From contig KV748182.1 in the NCBI GenBank assembly GCA_001692895.1, positions 1,988,341 to 2,052,340 on the forward strand: a stretch of 64,000 nucleotides of DNA, written 5' to 3'. Made by a program: the position numbers and the translations under genes. The DNA is from Cenococcum geophilum 1.58 (Eukaryota > Ascomycota > Dothideomycetes > Gloniales > Gloniaceae). Under the pieces are notes generated by a model. It ran no database searches, was not told the DNA's origin, and was given only the letters and a program-made list of their open reading frames with translations. Shown here one piece after another: positions 9,169 through 21,130 of the stretch (positions are counted from its first letter, which is position 1; each line of letters starts with the position of its first letter).

Positions 9169-12100
9169 CTAATTAGTAGTTAACTTTACTGTTATACCAC
9201 AGAGTAGCTAGGTATTCCACTAAGAAGAGACGAGCCACTGTACTAGTACTACTCGTGCTAGAGGAAGCTGTCTTTTAAGGTTAGAACTGGTCCTAAACCT
9301 TAAATAGAACTCTTCTACAAATCTAAGAATCTAAAGGCTAGAACTGGTCCTAAGCCTTTCTAAGATTATAGATTCTTACGTCTATTATATAGAACAACAC
9401 GCTTTACAAGTCTTTATAATTTAAGGCTAGAACTAGTCCTAAGCCCTATAATTACAAATATACGTCACAAACGCGTACTAAATAACAAATATATATTATA
9501 AACGCGTACTAAACGACAATCCCTACGCTAATAATACTTCCCTCCCTCTAAAAATATGGCTATGCCTACTTTAAACAACTAGGAAGACTCCTTACTACTA
9601 GGGGTAGCTTTATACGCGAAACTTATTAATAAAAATTAGGATGAATTTACCTTTAATATAATAACTTATACTACAAAATAAGTTAATGGCTTTCTCCTAT
9701 ACCATATTATATTCTACTAAAGTAGACACTATACCAATATATAGCTATGGGAATATTTTAGGGAGGATTTTATAGGATAGACCGCTAATACCTAGGTACT
9801 TAGCAATATTAATATTGTTTGGGATTTTTAAGACTTTCTTTATAGAAACGGGGTATATGTTGCTAAAAACGGTAACCTAATTACTAGTAATATTTAGGCC
9901 GTTATTACTAGTATAGAAGAACTAGTATAAACAGAAGCTAAGATTATACGTTAACTACGGAAACCTAGAACTAACCTATATTCTTTAAAAGGCAACTTTA
10001 ATTTAGAACGAAACCCCTAGAACACTACTCTCTTACCTAAAGGTACTTTCCTACCTAAAGGTACTCGTCCTTTACCTCTACCGCCTTTAGCTTCTTTACT
10101 CTAGCTAACCAGTAACCCTTTACTATAAGAAGTTACGAATCTAATAAAGGTATATTTGGATAAAGAGAAAAAGTTTAGAGAAGAATTATACGATATACTT
10201 AGAGTAAAACTATAGGTCTTCTATAACTATTGCAACAAGGTTAGAATTTAATGCCACTAGTACTACTATACTTTCTCCATTATGTTAAAGGGACGGGCAG
10301 TAATATTCTATTACGACTATATTACAGGTAAAAACTATAGCTTTAATATAATGCTTTAGCTTACTAAAGCCCACTTTAAGACTAATAAGAATCGCTAACT
10401 CTATATGTCCGAATGGCGAGAGACTATATTTTAGAGAGTTATTGCTTCTAACCTAATAAAGACTTATTTAGAGTGCCTTTAACTACTCTTTAATAAACTT
10501 TAGAAAATCTAATATGGCCTTACTAAAACTTACTAAAATAAGAACAGCCTAAGGGATTAGGTTATCTTAGTATGCTATAGTATTCCTAAGTGTAACTTAG
10601 CGCTATATAAACCTATAGATACGTTTAAAGGAGTATATACTAAGCTACGCTCCACCGTAGGTACTATAATATAAATATAAGAATCTTAATAGTTTTATAC
10701 TAAAAACCCTACCTAACTAAGTATTCCCGACTAATATAATTATAACTAGACTAATTAAATATATAGTAGCCGTAGTAGGGAATACGGAAGAGGGTATAAT
10801 TAATATTAACTATAAGGTAATTATAGAGGTCCTTATAGAGGTTTATTTTAAAGTAATTGCTAAAAGAAGTGCTATGTTTATAAGAAGCTAAATTGCTAGT
10901 TAATAAGACACTCCCTTAATAAGCAAAAAGAGGTATATAACAAGTTCCGTTAAAGTGTAAGAAATATTAGAAATCGCGAGGTTACTACAGCCTACTTTTA
11001 AAGCTTCCTAGTTTAATACAAAGGCGTAAAAGATCTTAAGGGTAAGATTAATAAGGTTAAATAGCTCCTTATAGATATAGAAATTAAAGACTACTCTTCT
11101 AATTAATACTTTACTAAGTATGGTAAGGTAGATGGTATATAAACCGTCGCTATTCTTAATAATTAATCTACGCTCCATTCTATTATAAAATTAGATATCT
11201 TTAATAAGCTAAAGAAGAGTTCCGCATTTTCCTTTAACAATAGATACTTGGCGTACGTCTTTTATAGTATTATACTGGATATAGAAGCCGCAGAAGTATT
11301 TATAGTAGGAGAACCTTAAGTTTAAGCTCTTTAGTAGCTTAATAGCTCTATTTAGATTAACTAATTAACGGCAGGCTAATATATAATTTGCTTTAGTAAA
11401 GGTACTACAATCTCTCTTAGTATAATTAGGGTCTAAACCCCCCTAGGATATATTACTTTCTATATTATTCCTATAAACACTCCGTTTCTATTTTACATTA
11501 AAGATATAAATAAGTTAGGCGTTAGGCTTAATAACCTTAAAAATATACTTATTTAGGGAGATAATTGGGTGCCCGTTATATACAAGTAGGGTTACCCCTA
11601 GTTACTCCTTTATTAACTAGAAAAGAGTATTACTTAAAGCTACTTAACTAAGTCGGAAGTACACCAACTATACTATTATTTTAGCCACCTATCCGTTTAT
11701 TAATTACTTAGGGTTCTTTAGTAAGTAGGCCATAAAGTTAAGGTTAAGGCAATTAAGCATCTTATAAAGTACTACTATTACTACTAAATAAACCAGAAGT
11801 CCCCTGGCCGATTTAAGTTTACTCTTAAGGATAACTATAACTTTAACTTCTATATTATTATTAACGTTATATATCTTAGCGGCAAGCCAGTACTTTAAGT
11901 TATTAACTTCTTAACCTCCTTTTAAGCCGCGCGTTTTTTAAAAGATATATTAGCTAGAAACGTATAGGATACCCTTTAGTTATACTAGATTAATATCTAT
12001 TTAGGACCCCCTAATTAAATCGTCTATAACGTAGGAAAGAACTTCTTATCTATAGAGTTCCGATAATAGATAAAGGTAATGGCAATTAAGGTTAAGGAAG

Positions 12101-13454
12101 TCCCCGTTAAGGTATATAATAGTATTAGAAAAGTAAAACAATATTATACGCCATTACGCCGCGTATATAAGATTATCTCTTTAGAACTAAAGAACGCTAG
12201 CGAAGAACTTACCTTATAAATAGCTGTTAAAGCTATTAATAATTCCGCTAGCCCGGATAGATTTATACCTATATTACTAGTCTTTAGCGCCTACCCTTAA
12301 ATAACTAATAATTCTCTACTATCTCCCTCCATTATATAATAAGCTAAGGCTATTTATAAGGCAATAAAGGAGGTGCGACGTCTCTACGCTATACGCTAGG
12401 TTAATAACGCACTAAGAATAAGAAATGGCCTAAATACCTTAACTATAATTGATCTGCTACTCTAGTCTAAAGTATATATATAGCGTAAAAAGGGAAGATG
12501 GTTAGGCCTACACTAAATTATTATAATTAATAGTTAAACTTATACTATTTAGATGCTAGACGGACCCATTTAATTCTATTTAACTATTATTAAGCCTTAT
12601 TATAAAGATAATAATTCTGAGCCTTTATAGGATGCCCTAGAAGATGCCCTAAAGGAAAACCATAATTAATATGCTTTAGAAGGCGACTACAATCCTAATA
12701 TAATTATAGTAGATGCGCCATAACTATAACGCGGTAGAGGTTACCTAAAGGGATCATGAAATTACTAATATCTTATTAATTTTAAAGAATAATTTATTAC
12801 CGCTATTAAGAATAGAGTTAAGTTATTAATGGCCTTTATAATAGCTAAAGAGAAGGCTGACTTTAAGCTCGCAAAATAGCTCTGAAAGGAAGGTCGTATT
12901 ATAACCCTAGGAGCTCCTTTCCAAGCATCTAATAAGCAGGAGATTAACGGTCTTATTATAAGAGGAGTTTTTAAATTCGAGAAGTATAACCCTACTAAGT
13001 TTAATAAAGTTTGTATCTTTAAGTTAAGGATGGTTAATAAGATTAAGGGTAAGGCTACTAACGCCCTATTTAAGAAATTAAGGCTTATTATTTAAGGTTA
13101 TAACGACAATAGTAAGGAGATAATTCTTACGTAATTTTCTATAATTTAACGAGCTAGTTAACGAGTTATTATTATATTAGCTCCCTCCTTAATAAAGAAT
13201 AGAATAGCGGTCTATTTATAAGATATTACTTAGGCCTACACCTAATTAAAGACGCACCTTTAGCGCTTAATATTAGTATACCTTCTAGAGCAAATTCGCC
13301 ACTAGTATCCTAAAGATACAATTATAGTTATGCTTAAGCCATTATATAGAATTATAGAGGTAGGAACTTACTGGTGGGCTACTTATAGCAAGCACTATAA
13401 AGAGAAGCTTTTAATAACTACTTCTATATTTAATCCCTACTTCCTTATTATAAC

Positions 13455-13524
13455 NANNGNAACNCTATTNNGAATTNTNNNTATATAAACTAATAATANA
13501 ATNATCTTAGNANACNACNAATTN
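13455..13524. other. Ambiguous bases (N) in copia copy 1 pol
   Basis: About 20 scattered N characters, not a gap run, interrupt the RT region. The matching segment of copia copy 2 (about 47924-48000) is fully called. Scattered Ns suggest a consensus built from conflicting reads of near-identical repeats. Confidence 0.9.
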
Positions 13525-14285
13525 TTAGCTCTTAAAGAGGATAAGCTAGTAAAGGCAAATCTTATAGTAAAGCTAAAGGAAAAGCTTAATTTAATAACAC
13601 TATTACTTTTTAATAAATGCATCCTCTCCCTAAATAAGGATTCTATTACTTTACGCCAGAAGGGTTAAGGCAAGAAGATTAACGTTATTAATATTAATTC
13701 TCTAAAGTAAGGATATATGGAGCAACGTGCTTATAAAGCTTATATTACTTCTATCTGTTAATCTAAGGCTTTATTTAATCTCTTTATTACTACCTAATAC
13801 TAGGAACTAACTAAGGATAACGTTCTTACCCTAAATAAATATCTTTTTTAGCAAATAAACTATCTTAATTAGGGACTACTCTATATGCCTATTAATCTTC
13901 CTACCACTAAGCTCTTTATATTTATTAATAGATTATTTATAAATAATAAAGATTTTAGCTCCTAGTTAGGATATAAGATTATTATCGCGAATAAATTTAC
14001 TAGAGAGAATAACTTTATAATTTATAGTAATCTTATCTATTAGAGCTTAACTAAGAGCAAGCGCGTTACCTAAAGTGTTTTAGTATTAGAGATATATGGA
14101 ATAGTTAGCGGAGTTAATATAGCAATTGCAATTGGAACTACCCTAAAGATAATTATAGATTGACTTAAACTTCCTATTATCCCTATAATTATATGCACTA
14201 ACTTATATTCCCTTTATAAGTATTTAGTTAAGCTTAGTACTATAAAGGAGAAGCGCCTTATAATTAATATTATAGCACTTTAGCA

Positions 14286-14369
14286 NTNCTANGAGNGTTA
14301 AGAACTCTTTAAGATTTAATANATTAATAGCTAAGATAACCNNGTAGATNTAATNANNAANGNNAACCN
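14286..14369. other. Ambiguous bases (N) in copia copy 1 RNase H end
   Basis: Scattered Ns at the end of the RNase H region. Copy 2 has two Ns at the matching place (48761 and 48764), so both copies are uncertain at the same element position. Confidence 0.9.
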
Positions 14370-14802
14370 AAATAAGGCACTAGAGACGTTTATTAATATA
14401 AATATTCTATATATATGAGTTAAAGGTTAGGTTAAAAGGAAGTCCCTAGAAATTTCTTAGTTATATAAGGTCTTAAGATATCTAGGAACTTTAACCGGCG
14501 GTTAAAGTTATCTAATTGGTTAGATTTCACAGACCCTAACTTAACCTAGCTAATTAGGATTTTCTATCCCTAGGATGAAAAATCGTTATTAGCTTGCTTA
14601 CTACTAGCGCCTTAACGGCTCTCTAAATAAGATATCTACCTATAACTCCTAAGTAAGAAAGCACCACGTGCTAAGAGGTAAATTTTAGGATAGTGAGACT
14701 TATATTACAACGGCAATAGTAAGTAAGGAGGATTGATATTTGTTATGCTAGTCGAGCGATATATATATATATAGATGGCAACCACAAAAGAAGAGTTGCC
14801 AG

Positions 14803-14980
14803 TGTTGGGAATATAGGTAAGTTGCCGTTATATGCGGCAAGTTGCCGTTACGTGTCGCCGCGGCACTAGCGTGGCGAGGAGCCTTAAGCTCCTCGCCCTC
14901 CCTTATTAAGATAGAGAGAATAATAATCATTATACTATCTACGAACCGTAGTTACGTGATATTACCTTGTATAACCAATA
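14803..14980 (+). repeat. 3' LTR of copia copy 1
   Basis: 178 bp, starting TGTTGGGAATATAGG and ending TATAACCAATA, followed by the TSD GTATT. It is less mutated at its start than the 5' LTR and contains two GGCAAGTTGCC palindromes separated by TATGC-type spacers. Confidence 0.93.
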
Positions 14981-17330
14981 GTATTTAAACCAAAATTTAC
15001 CTTATAATACTAACGATTTGTATTTAGGTTCTGCCTAAAAGTTAAATCTAACCTAACCAAGGCCCTTTATTAGTGCGTGGCCGACATATTTAAAATATAC
15101 CTTAAATAGCGCGTGAAGAATTCTTGAATTAAGAAGGAAAGCACAATCTAGGTATACTAGAGACGAATACTATACAAATTTATAAATATAGTAGGCCATA
15201 GTATAAATAATGGCGCAGAACTTAATATATAAGATATAGGTAATCTTTAATTTTTAAAAAAAAAATCCTAGCTAATTTGTTATAGTGGATCCTAACCTAC
15301 TTAACGCTAATATATAAGCTGGACATGTTAGAGAAAGAAAAGGATGCTATATATATGCAGGACTTGTATATAATTATTAATGCCTATTAGATAATGGACA
15401 TAAAGCCTTACTATAGTTATTTTTAAGTATAGATAAGAGTAATCCTTCTTCTTTTTAGTGCTACGGTAATAAGACCCCAAGCTCTTATTAAAAGTTTAAG
15501 CGCGAGAGGCTCTAATAAAGCGCTTTTATATAAACATATTACAATCCTAAAAGTTCGCAATATAAAAAACTTTAATTAAACTATAACTGTCGCCCTTATA
15601 AGTCTTATATATATTAAGAATTCTAAAGGCATAGGCAGATAGTATATAGCGACGTCGATTAAAGATAGCGCGAATAGTGCTAATAGACCTATAGTAAGAG
15701 GTTTATTTTCCGTCTTAAAAGTATCCTAGCTTTTTATATCCTATTCTATCTTATAAGCCTTACTATCGCGGATAATACATTTTAACGCCATTATACTTTA
15801 CCAGAAGAGATTTTTAGACTTAAAATCCTAGCGAAAAAAGAAAGTCTTAAAGTGAAGTTTAAAAAGGAGATAGAGAAACGACCCATCTTTTAAGATATTG
15901 AGATAATGGCTAGTTATAGGGGAGTATTAAACACTAAAGCATTCCCTTACCAGAAATGCCGCGATTACTACGTATAGTTAGGCCGAGTGGCTAGGTTTAA
16001 ATAATTACTTAAACTTTACTAGCTGCGATAAGCGTCCGGAAGGAAATTAAATAGTAAGTATCTAATTTAATATAAGTGCATATATTAACTAAGTTTTCTA
16101 GGCGCCCTTACTCTAGAAGAGCGAAATTAGATAATAGGTTATTACGGCGATACCTACTAACGGTTTTATTTACCTAATTTAATTAAGCGCGATTTCCAGT
16201 TAATTTACTTTAGGACTCTATTATAGGATAACCTTATTTAATATACTATATAGATAGGGATCTTAAGGAATAAGCGGGCCCCTATAGGTCTAACTAATAA
16301 GCAGAAGCTTAAATTCTAGCTAGAACTTAATTAATACCCTAATATTTTATAGCTTTGCGAAAAACGAAAGCAATATAAGTAAAAGATTAGGAGCTAGGGA
16401 TATTACCTTATTAATACCGCGAAGGGAACGAAACTATATAACCGTTATAACGAAGCCAGATATAAACTTTATAGTATTATAAACGTCCTACGCAAATAAA
16501 AAGAGGACTAGGTTATTCTTAATTTTTATAACGCCATTAATAATTACGATATTAAAAGATAGCTTAGTGGTAGCGTTGGGACGGAAATTCCTACCCGTTT
16601 AGCTATATAGTATAAATTTCGCGAACGTGCTACTATTGCTAAACTACTATCTTAGCCGCTAAATAAGCTTAAAGAAGGACACGCTATAAAACTCTGTATA
16701 AAGTTTATCCGCAATCTTATAAAGTATTATAATTAATAAGAGAGTTGGTAGAATGGGATCCTAAGCAAGGCTATTGGATTTTAACTTAGGTTTAAAGTAG
16801 ACTAAAGTATAATAGGCGTAAAAAGAGGTGTAAGTGACGCTAATACTAGTACCTATAAATAGGCAAAGTGGTAAAAAGAATAAATTAGCTTAGACTTGCC
16901 TTTTTAAGAAAACCTAGATAAGACGCAGAGCGCGGTCCCGATTAAGGAAGAGGATGTTAAGATAATATAGCTATTATATCCTATAACGTTTACTAATCTT
17001 ATTTGTCTTATCTATATCGGTAATAACTAACTTTTAACGCTAAGGCAGACCTAACTATTTATAAAGAAGGATACACTATAAAAGCATCTTAATAATCACG
17101 TTATAGAAGGAGTGTTTAGGTAGGGGTTCCACTATAAGCATCCTTATTACTTAAAGTAGATTAAAGGACTTAAGTATTTTAAAAATCACGCAGCCTTTAT
17201 ACATGGCGTATAGCATCTAATTAAGAGGCACCGCTAGGTAAGTCGCCTTGCCTATACGAGAATCCTATACTAACCCTCTAGTACCTATAAAAAGGCACAT
17301 AACTAGTAAATTTAGAACTATATATTCCTT
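14981..17330 (+). pseudogene. DUF3435 (FluG/Captain-like tyrosine recombinase) relic with C2H2 tail, main part
   Basis: Reading RIP stops as Gln/Trp gives, in order: MQDLYIIINAYQIMDIKPYY and QVQIRVILLLFSATVIRP at about 15350-15480 (the DLY..AHW..D / ATxTRPGAL hallmark with the first catalytic Arg); GSNKALLYKHITILKVRN; about 15940-16060 YQKCRDYYVQLGRVAGF and KLYQLR.ASGRKLNSKYL; about 16130-16180 the degraded MGHRGDTYERYYMP box (YYGDTY.RFYLP); ALTLEERN; GTKLYNRYNEARYKLYS at 16420; and about 16980-17220 a C2H2-type tail (CLIYIGNNQL..., KHLNNHVIEGVF, KHPYYLKQIKGLKYFKNHAA, then FIHGVQHLIKRHR). DUF3435 proteins are tyrosine recombinases and include the captains of Starship elements. The gene is frame-broken by RIP and indels and was split by copia copy 1. 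Confidence 0.82.
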
Positions 17331-17471
17331 ATACATAGGACCTTTTCCTAGTTATTGCGCGCTTATCTTATTATTCTTTACCACTTTTATTTTATTTTAG
17401 TCTATTATTATCTAATCCTATTTTAGTATTTAGTAAAATAGATATAATAACTAAGATTTTGTAATTTGTTT

Positions 17472-17592
17472 AGGGGGGTAAGGGGTAATAAGTAAGGGTA
17501 AGGGTAAAGGTAAGGGTGAGGGTAAGGGTAAGGGTAAGGGTAAGGGTGAGGTAAAGGATAAGATAAAGGGTAAGGTAAGGGGAGGCTGATGG
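17472..17592 (+). repeat. (TAAGGG)n microsatellite
   Basis: About 120 bases of degenerate hexamer GGGTAA/TAAGGG with variants GGTGAG and AAAGGT. It is strongly strand-biased (G on the plus strand). The unit differs from the canonical fungal telomere TTAGGG by one base (GGGTAA versus GGGTTA). It lies between the DUF3435 and BTB relics. Confidence 0.85.
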
Positions 17593-17879
17593 GAGATAGA
17601 TAATATAGTTGCTATATAATATCTAACGGACCGACTATAGATAAGATATATATTTAAATTTCTTAGATTAACCCAAACGGAGAAAGGAAGAGAAGTATTA
17701 TATAATAACTTCCTACCTAAGCCGATCTCCTAAGCTATGTATCTTTACTTATATATAATACTCGCACCTTTTATAACAAAGTATATAAGGGTAATTAGGG
17801 TCGGATAAATAACTACTGTCCTTAATATAACATGTAAACTCGGGTTTATAACTAATATTATAACAGGTCCTAGTTATAT
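17593..17879. other. RIP-mutated stretch, no gene recognised
   Basis: TA-rich sequence between the TAAGGG array and the 3' side of the BTB relic. I see no motif, RNA gene or LTR end in it. Confidence 0.4.
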
Positions 17880-18750
17880 AGAGGGTATTAAGACAGTTAT
17901 TAATGTTTTCGCTTTTGCGCTTAGCGGCGGTATACCTTGCCTTAGCGGATTAAAGCAGTAATTCTATTTGTTGTAGCTGAGATTAAATAGCTTAAAGTTT
18001 TAGTATAAAATTTTCCTCTATATCCTTAGATGCGGTAATCGCTGTCTGTATAATGCTAATAGCGAAATCGCTTATAACGTCTAGCTTTACGAAGTCCTTA
18101 AGTTTAATAAGCTCTTTAATATGCTCGGCCGCTATTAAGGTGGTTATATTATATAATGCTAAGTTGCCTATTAGGCTAAAGATATCCTTAATAATATCAG
18201 GAAACCCGTCTATGGACTAGCTAGTTCCTAGAATATATTGGATTTTTATATTTATAAGCTCTTTTAGCTATAGTATATTGTAGTAATCGGTAATTATATT
18301 AATATAGACGTGACGAAGTGTGATATAGGCCGTCGTCGGCCGTATCGTTGTGTCTTTATCATCGCCACCGCTATTATCTAGCTTAGATGGCAATAAGGCA
18401 TCGGCGTCATTAATATTAGATCCTTGCTCCTCCTTGCCATTCTTATAATCCCTCTTATATATAAATTAGATTATTTTCTTAACGGTGCCGGAATTGAACT
18501 CGTTGATATTTATAATGTTAGTCGCCGCCTCCTACCCGTTAGTTAGTTAGTTAGGGTCAATTCTACTAGATATTTAGTTAGCTTTTACCTAAAAGCCTCC
18601 ATTATAGGCAGCTATAAGTATAGGAGATTGGGTATATATAATTGCTCTATAGACTTTAAACTCTAGCCCCTAGTATATAAGTTTTAAGTCGTTATATTTC
18701 TTACTATTTATAAGCTGCGCTAAGCCGAACGGAATACTCTTAGATGGCAT
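17880..18750 (-). pseudogene. BTB/POZ-domain protein relic
   Basis: Minus strand from ATG 18750-18748: MPSKSIPFGLAQLINSKKYN, then DLKLIYQGLEFKVYRAIIYT, QSPILIAAYNGGF, and FNSGTVKKII.FIYKRDYKN. This is the fungal BTB pattern (SDLxIxCxGxEFKVHKxVxCxxSPxLxxAxxGGF...). A linker with GSNINDADALLPSKLDNS follows, then a helical segment of the usual C-terminal type (ITDYYNIL, GNLALYNITTLIAAEHIKEL, KLDVISDFAISIIQTAITAS). BTB domains mediate protein-protein contacts, often with Cullin-3 ligases; this copy is interrupted by RIP stops (for example TAA after KAN and in the FIY segment) and is probably not expressed. Length is close to that of intact fungal single-BTB proteins. Confidence 0.82.
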
Positions 18751-20100
18751 GTTTCTCTAGTTTCGACTATATCTTAAGCAATGTTTAAGGGAGTGATTTA
18801 GTGTTAAACAGAACAATTAAAAATAAGAACTCTGCTTTATTAAACGTGGCTCTAGAGCCTCTATATATACATTAAGAAGTTATTATTAGCTCCGTCTAAT
18901 CTGCGACGGATTTAGCTAGTCAATTAAAGCTTTAAATATTAGTTACTTAACTAAGGACTAGTATGACTTCTAAAGTTTTAAGAAGGGTAAGTGGTAAGGT
19001 ATACGGCCATAGTGCCTAGAAGTAGTTAGTAGTTATATAATAGAGGCTTAGTTAAAGAACGTGTTCCTATGGCTTAGGTTAAGGCTCTGCACTCCTCTAA
19101 GCTATATTAAGCAAAGTTAAATAGTATTATATTCCTGCGTACCGGCCCACCAATTACACCATTCCACTTTTTCCTTAACTATGTGCTAATACAACCCGTA
19201 CGATCACCTAGCTTATAAGATTAGCTATGCTTATATAGTTTACGAAATTAAGTATTAGGTTTTAAAAGACCACTTCTATATAGCCTTTCTATCTTTATTA
19301 TAAAAGAAGTATATTTATACTAGGTATTTTAGCAAGGCTAGAAGAAAAGAGCGTAGAGAGGGGGTTATAAGTATAGGCGAACGTAAAGGCATAAGGCGGG
19401 AAGGGCTTTAGGCTTAGTTATAGAATAATAGCAAATCGCTAAACTATTATATAAGTCATATAAGATCTTATATTCTCTAAACGAAGTAATTATATAAGTA
19501 GGGTAATCTAACCTAGCGCCCTCTATTAACGCCTAGCATGTGAATAGGAAGTAAATGTTAGGAAAATACTAGAACTATAAAAAAAAGAAATATATAAGTC
19601 CCAGATCTAGAAATATTAAAGAAGTTTCTATATAAAGACCCCTTATATATACTTGGAGAAGTTCCTATATAAACAGCCCTATAAGCGTAGCCATAAGTCC
19701 AACTCCTCTTGCGTAACCTAACTACCTCTCCCTACTATACCGGAATAGATAAACAACCGCTATATACTATAAGTAGAGAAATAATTTAAACAAAAAGAAA
19801 ACACTATAAAAAACATGTTTATATCCTTAAGATATAAATCTATAAGTACCGTAGTCTTAAATACGACTAATAGTTGCTAAGGTAGCATGCGTCCTAGGTC
19901 TATAAGAAATTTAAAAAATCCTAGGTCGTTAGCATAGATTTTCCTTCTATTATTGCTTTTAAGGTAGTAAATAAATTCATTTAAGTAAAAGTATAGATTA
20001 TTGCAAATGCTTTATAGCTCGTTATAAGTCAAGCGGGTAAAGACTCTAGTAAAAATAGTAAAATATTATTTTGTTTCGCGATAGGCTAAACGAAAAGTGG
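18751..20100. other. RIP-mutated stretch, no gene recognised
   Basis: TA-rich sequence upstream of the BTB relic. Short less-mutated patches occur (for example around 19135-19170, with CACCAATTACACCATTCCAC), and the patch at about 19600-19740 has spaced pyrimidine-rich blocks that could be an LTR fragment, but no terminal repeat partner was found. No coding family is recognised. Confidence 0.35.
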
Positions 20101-21130
20101 CTAAAGTTTTAACCCTTTTACTAGCTTTTATTAGAAATCTTCTTTATATTTATATCCTATACTTACAGATTTAAGACTATAAAGCTAAGGCCACCGTATC
20201 CAACCGTCGCCCATATAGCCTCGTCGCTCGATATCTCTTTATTACTATTTGCCCCTATTTCTTAATCTTTAGTGCTAAAACCATTTTCTCCGTTATATAA
20301 TATCTCTGCGTCCCATTCTTAATCCTTATTACTAAAGTTACTTTCCTAACCAGCTAACGCCTCTACGTTGCCGTTATCTCTGAAGTCGGTTTCTCTATCT
20401 ATAAACGCCTACTTACTAGCTAATAATTCAGGGACGCTGCGCTTATAGGTACTTGGGGTTACGGATACCACTTAAGGAGAAATCGTAGTTAATGTTGTTA
20501 GGATATAGAATAAGCCTATAGACCTCTAAGTACCGGCTGCTCAGCGCTTTAAGTAAAAGATCTCCCCTAACGTAAGGCAGGTTAATAGGAGTTAATTACC
20601 GCCCATATAAGGCGGAGCGCTTATAAAGGGCTTAGCTAGAATAGTAATTAAACTACCCCAGAGGCACTAATAGCTCCTTTACTATAGATAGGGGGTTAAT
20701 ATATAAGATTAACTAGCTAGAATAAGTCTACTGCTTAGGCAGTGTCCTGCCCCAGAAAGGATAGGCGTTAGAAGTAGATTATATAATACTATTCCTGCTA
20801 AGAGAGGCGTTATTAGGGGTCATTATTAACTTCCGATTCTAGTTTATAACTTTATGCAAACGCTTCTAAACCCTACTAAGGCATATAGCGTCCGTTAGGG
20901 ATCGTCAGCCATTTAAGTTTAGCAGCAGCTTAGCTAATGGCTACCCCCAACAATGCCTTACTTGTAGATTACTTTAGGCACCTATAGTCTCGGGCGCAAA
21001 CGATATGTAAGCTAAGAGTAATTATAGCCACTAAATATTGTACCACAGACACTATATAAAGTGGAAAAGGGCGGCTAGTATGCTCCGCCTTTCCCTTCTG
21101 CCTTCTGTCCTAACTCTGCCCTAGGAGAGA
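20101..21130 (+). other. RIP-degraded coding-like relic, unidentified
   Basis: With TAA/TAG read as Gln, a forward frame around 20680-20990 gives continuous text such as GVNIQDQLARISLLLRQCPA and ERIGVRSRLYNTIPAKRGVI. The segment at 20940-21130 is less mutated, with visible CA/TG. I do not recognise the family and cannot place a start or end. Confidence 0.3.

Larger units (their letters stand above)
9555..14440 (+). pseudogene. Copia copy 1 Gag-Pol polyprotein, RIP-inactivated
   Basis: From ATG 9555 a frame beginning MAMPTLNNQEDSLLLGVALY is recoverable when TAA/TAG are read as Gln. Gag covers about 9555-10870, a protease-like segment about 11120-11450, integrase about 11640-12400 (HQLYYYFSHLSVYQLLRV zinc region, then SGKPVLQVINFLTSFQAARF, YLGPPNQIVYNVGKNFLS and a PLRRVYKIISLELKNASEEL segment), RT from about 12840 (KEKADFKLAKQL, GVFKFEKYNPTKF, AVYLQDITQAYTQLKTHLQR, MLKPLYRIIEVGTYWWATYS) and RNase H about 13960-14280 (KSKRVT.SVLVLEIYGIVSG). 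Integrase preceding RT marks Ty1/copia. Dozens of stops and Asp/Gly losses make it inactive. The tract with N bases falls just after the RT palm motifs. Confidence 0.88.
8991..14980 (+). mobile_element. Ty1/copia LTR retrotransposon, copy 1, full length, RIP-mutated
   Basis: Bounded by 178-bp LTRs (8991-9168 and 14803-14980) and a 5-bp TSD GTATT (8986-8990, 14981-14985). The intact LTR start is TGTTGGGAATAT and the end ACCAATA, consistent with copia-type TGTTGG...CCAACA termini before RIP. Inside, gag, protease, integrase, RT and RNase H occur in copia order. It is closely similar to copy 2 (43418-49484). It was inserted into the DUF3435 gene relic. Ambiguous bases (N) occur at 13455-13524 and 14286-14369. 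Confidence 0.92.

Noticed and set aside
17472-17592. Interstitial telomere
   Set aside because: The unit is GGGTAA, not GGGTTA; permutation does not make them equal, and flanks on both sides are internal sequence.
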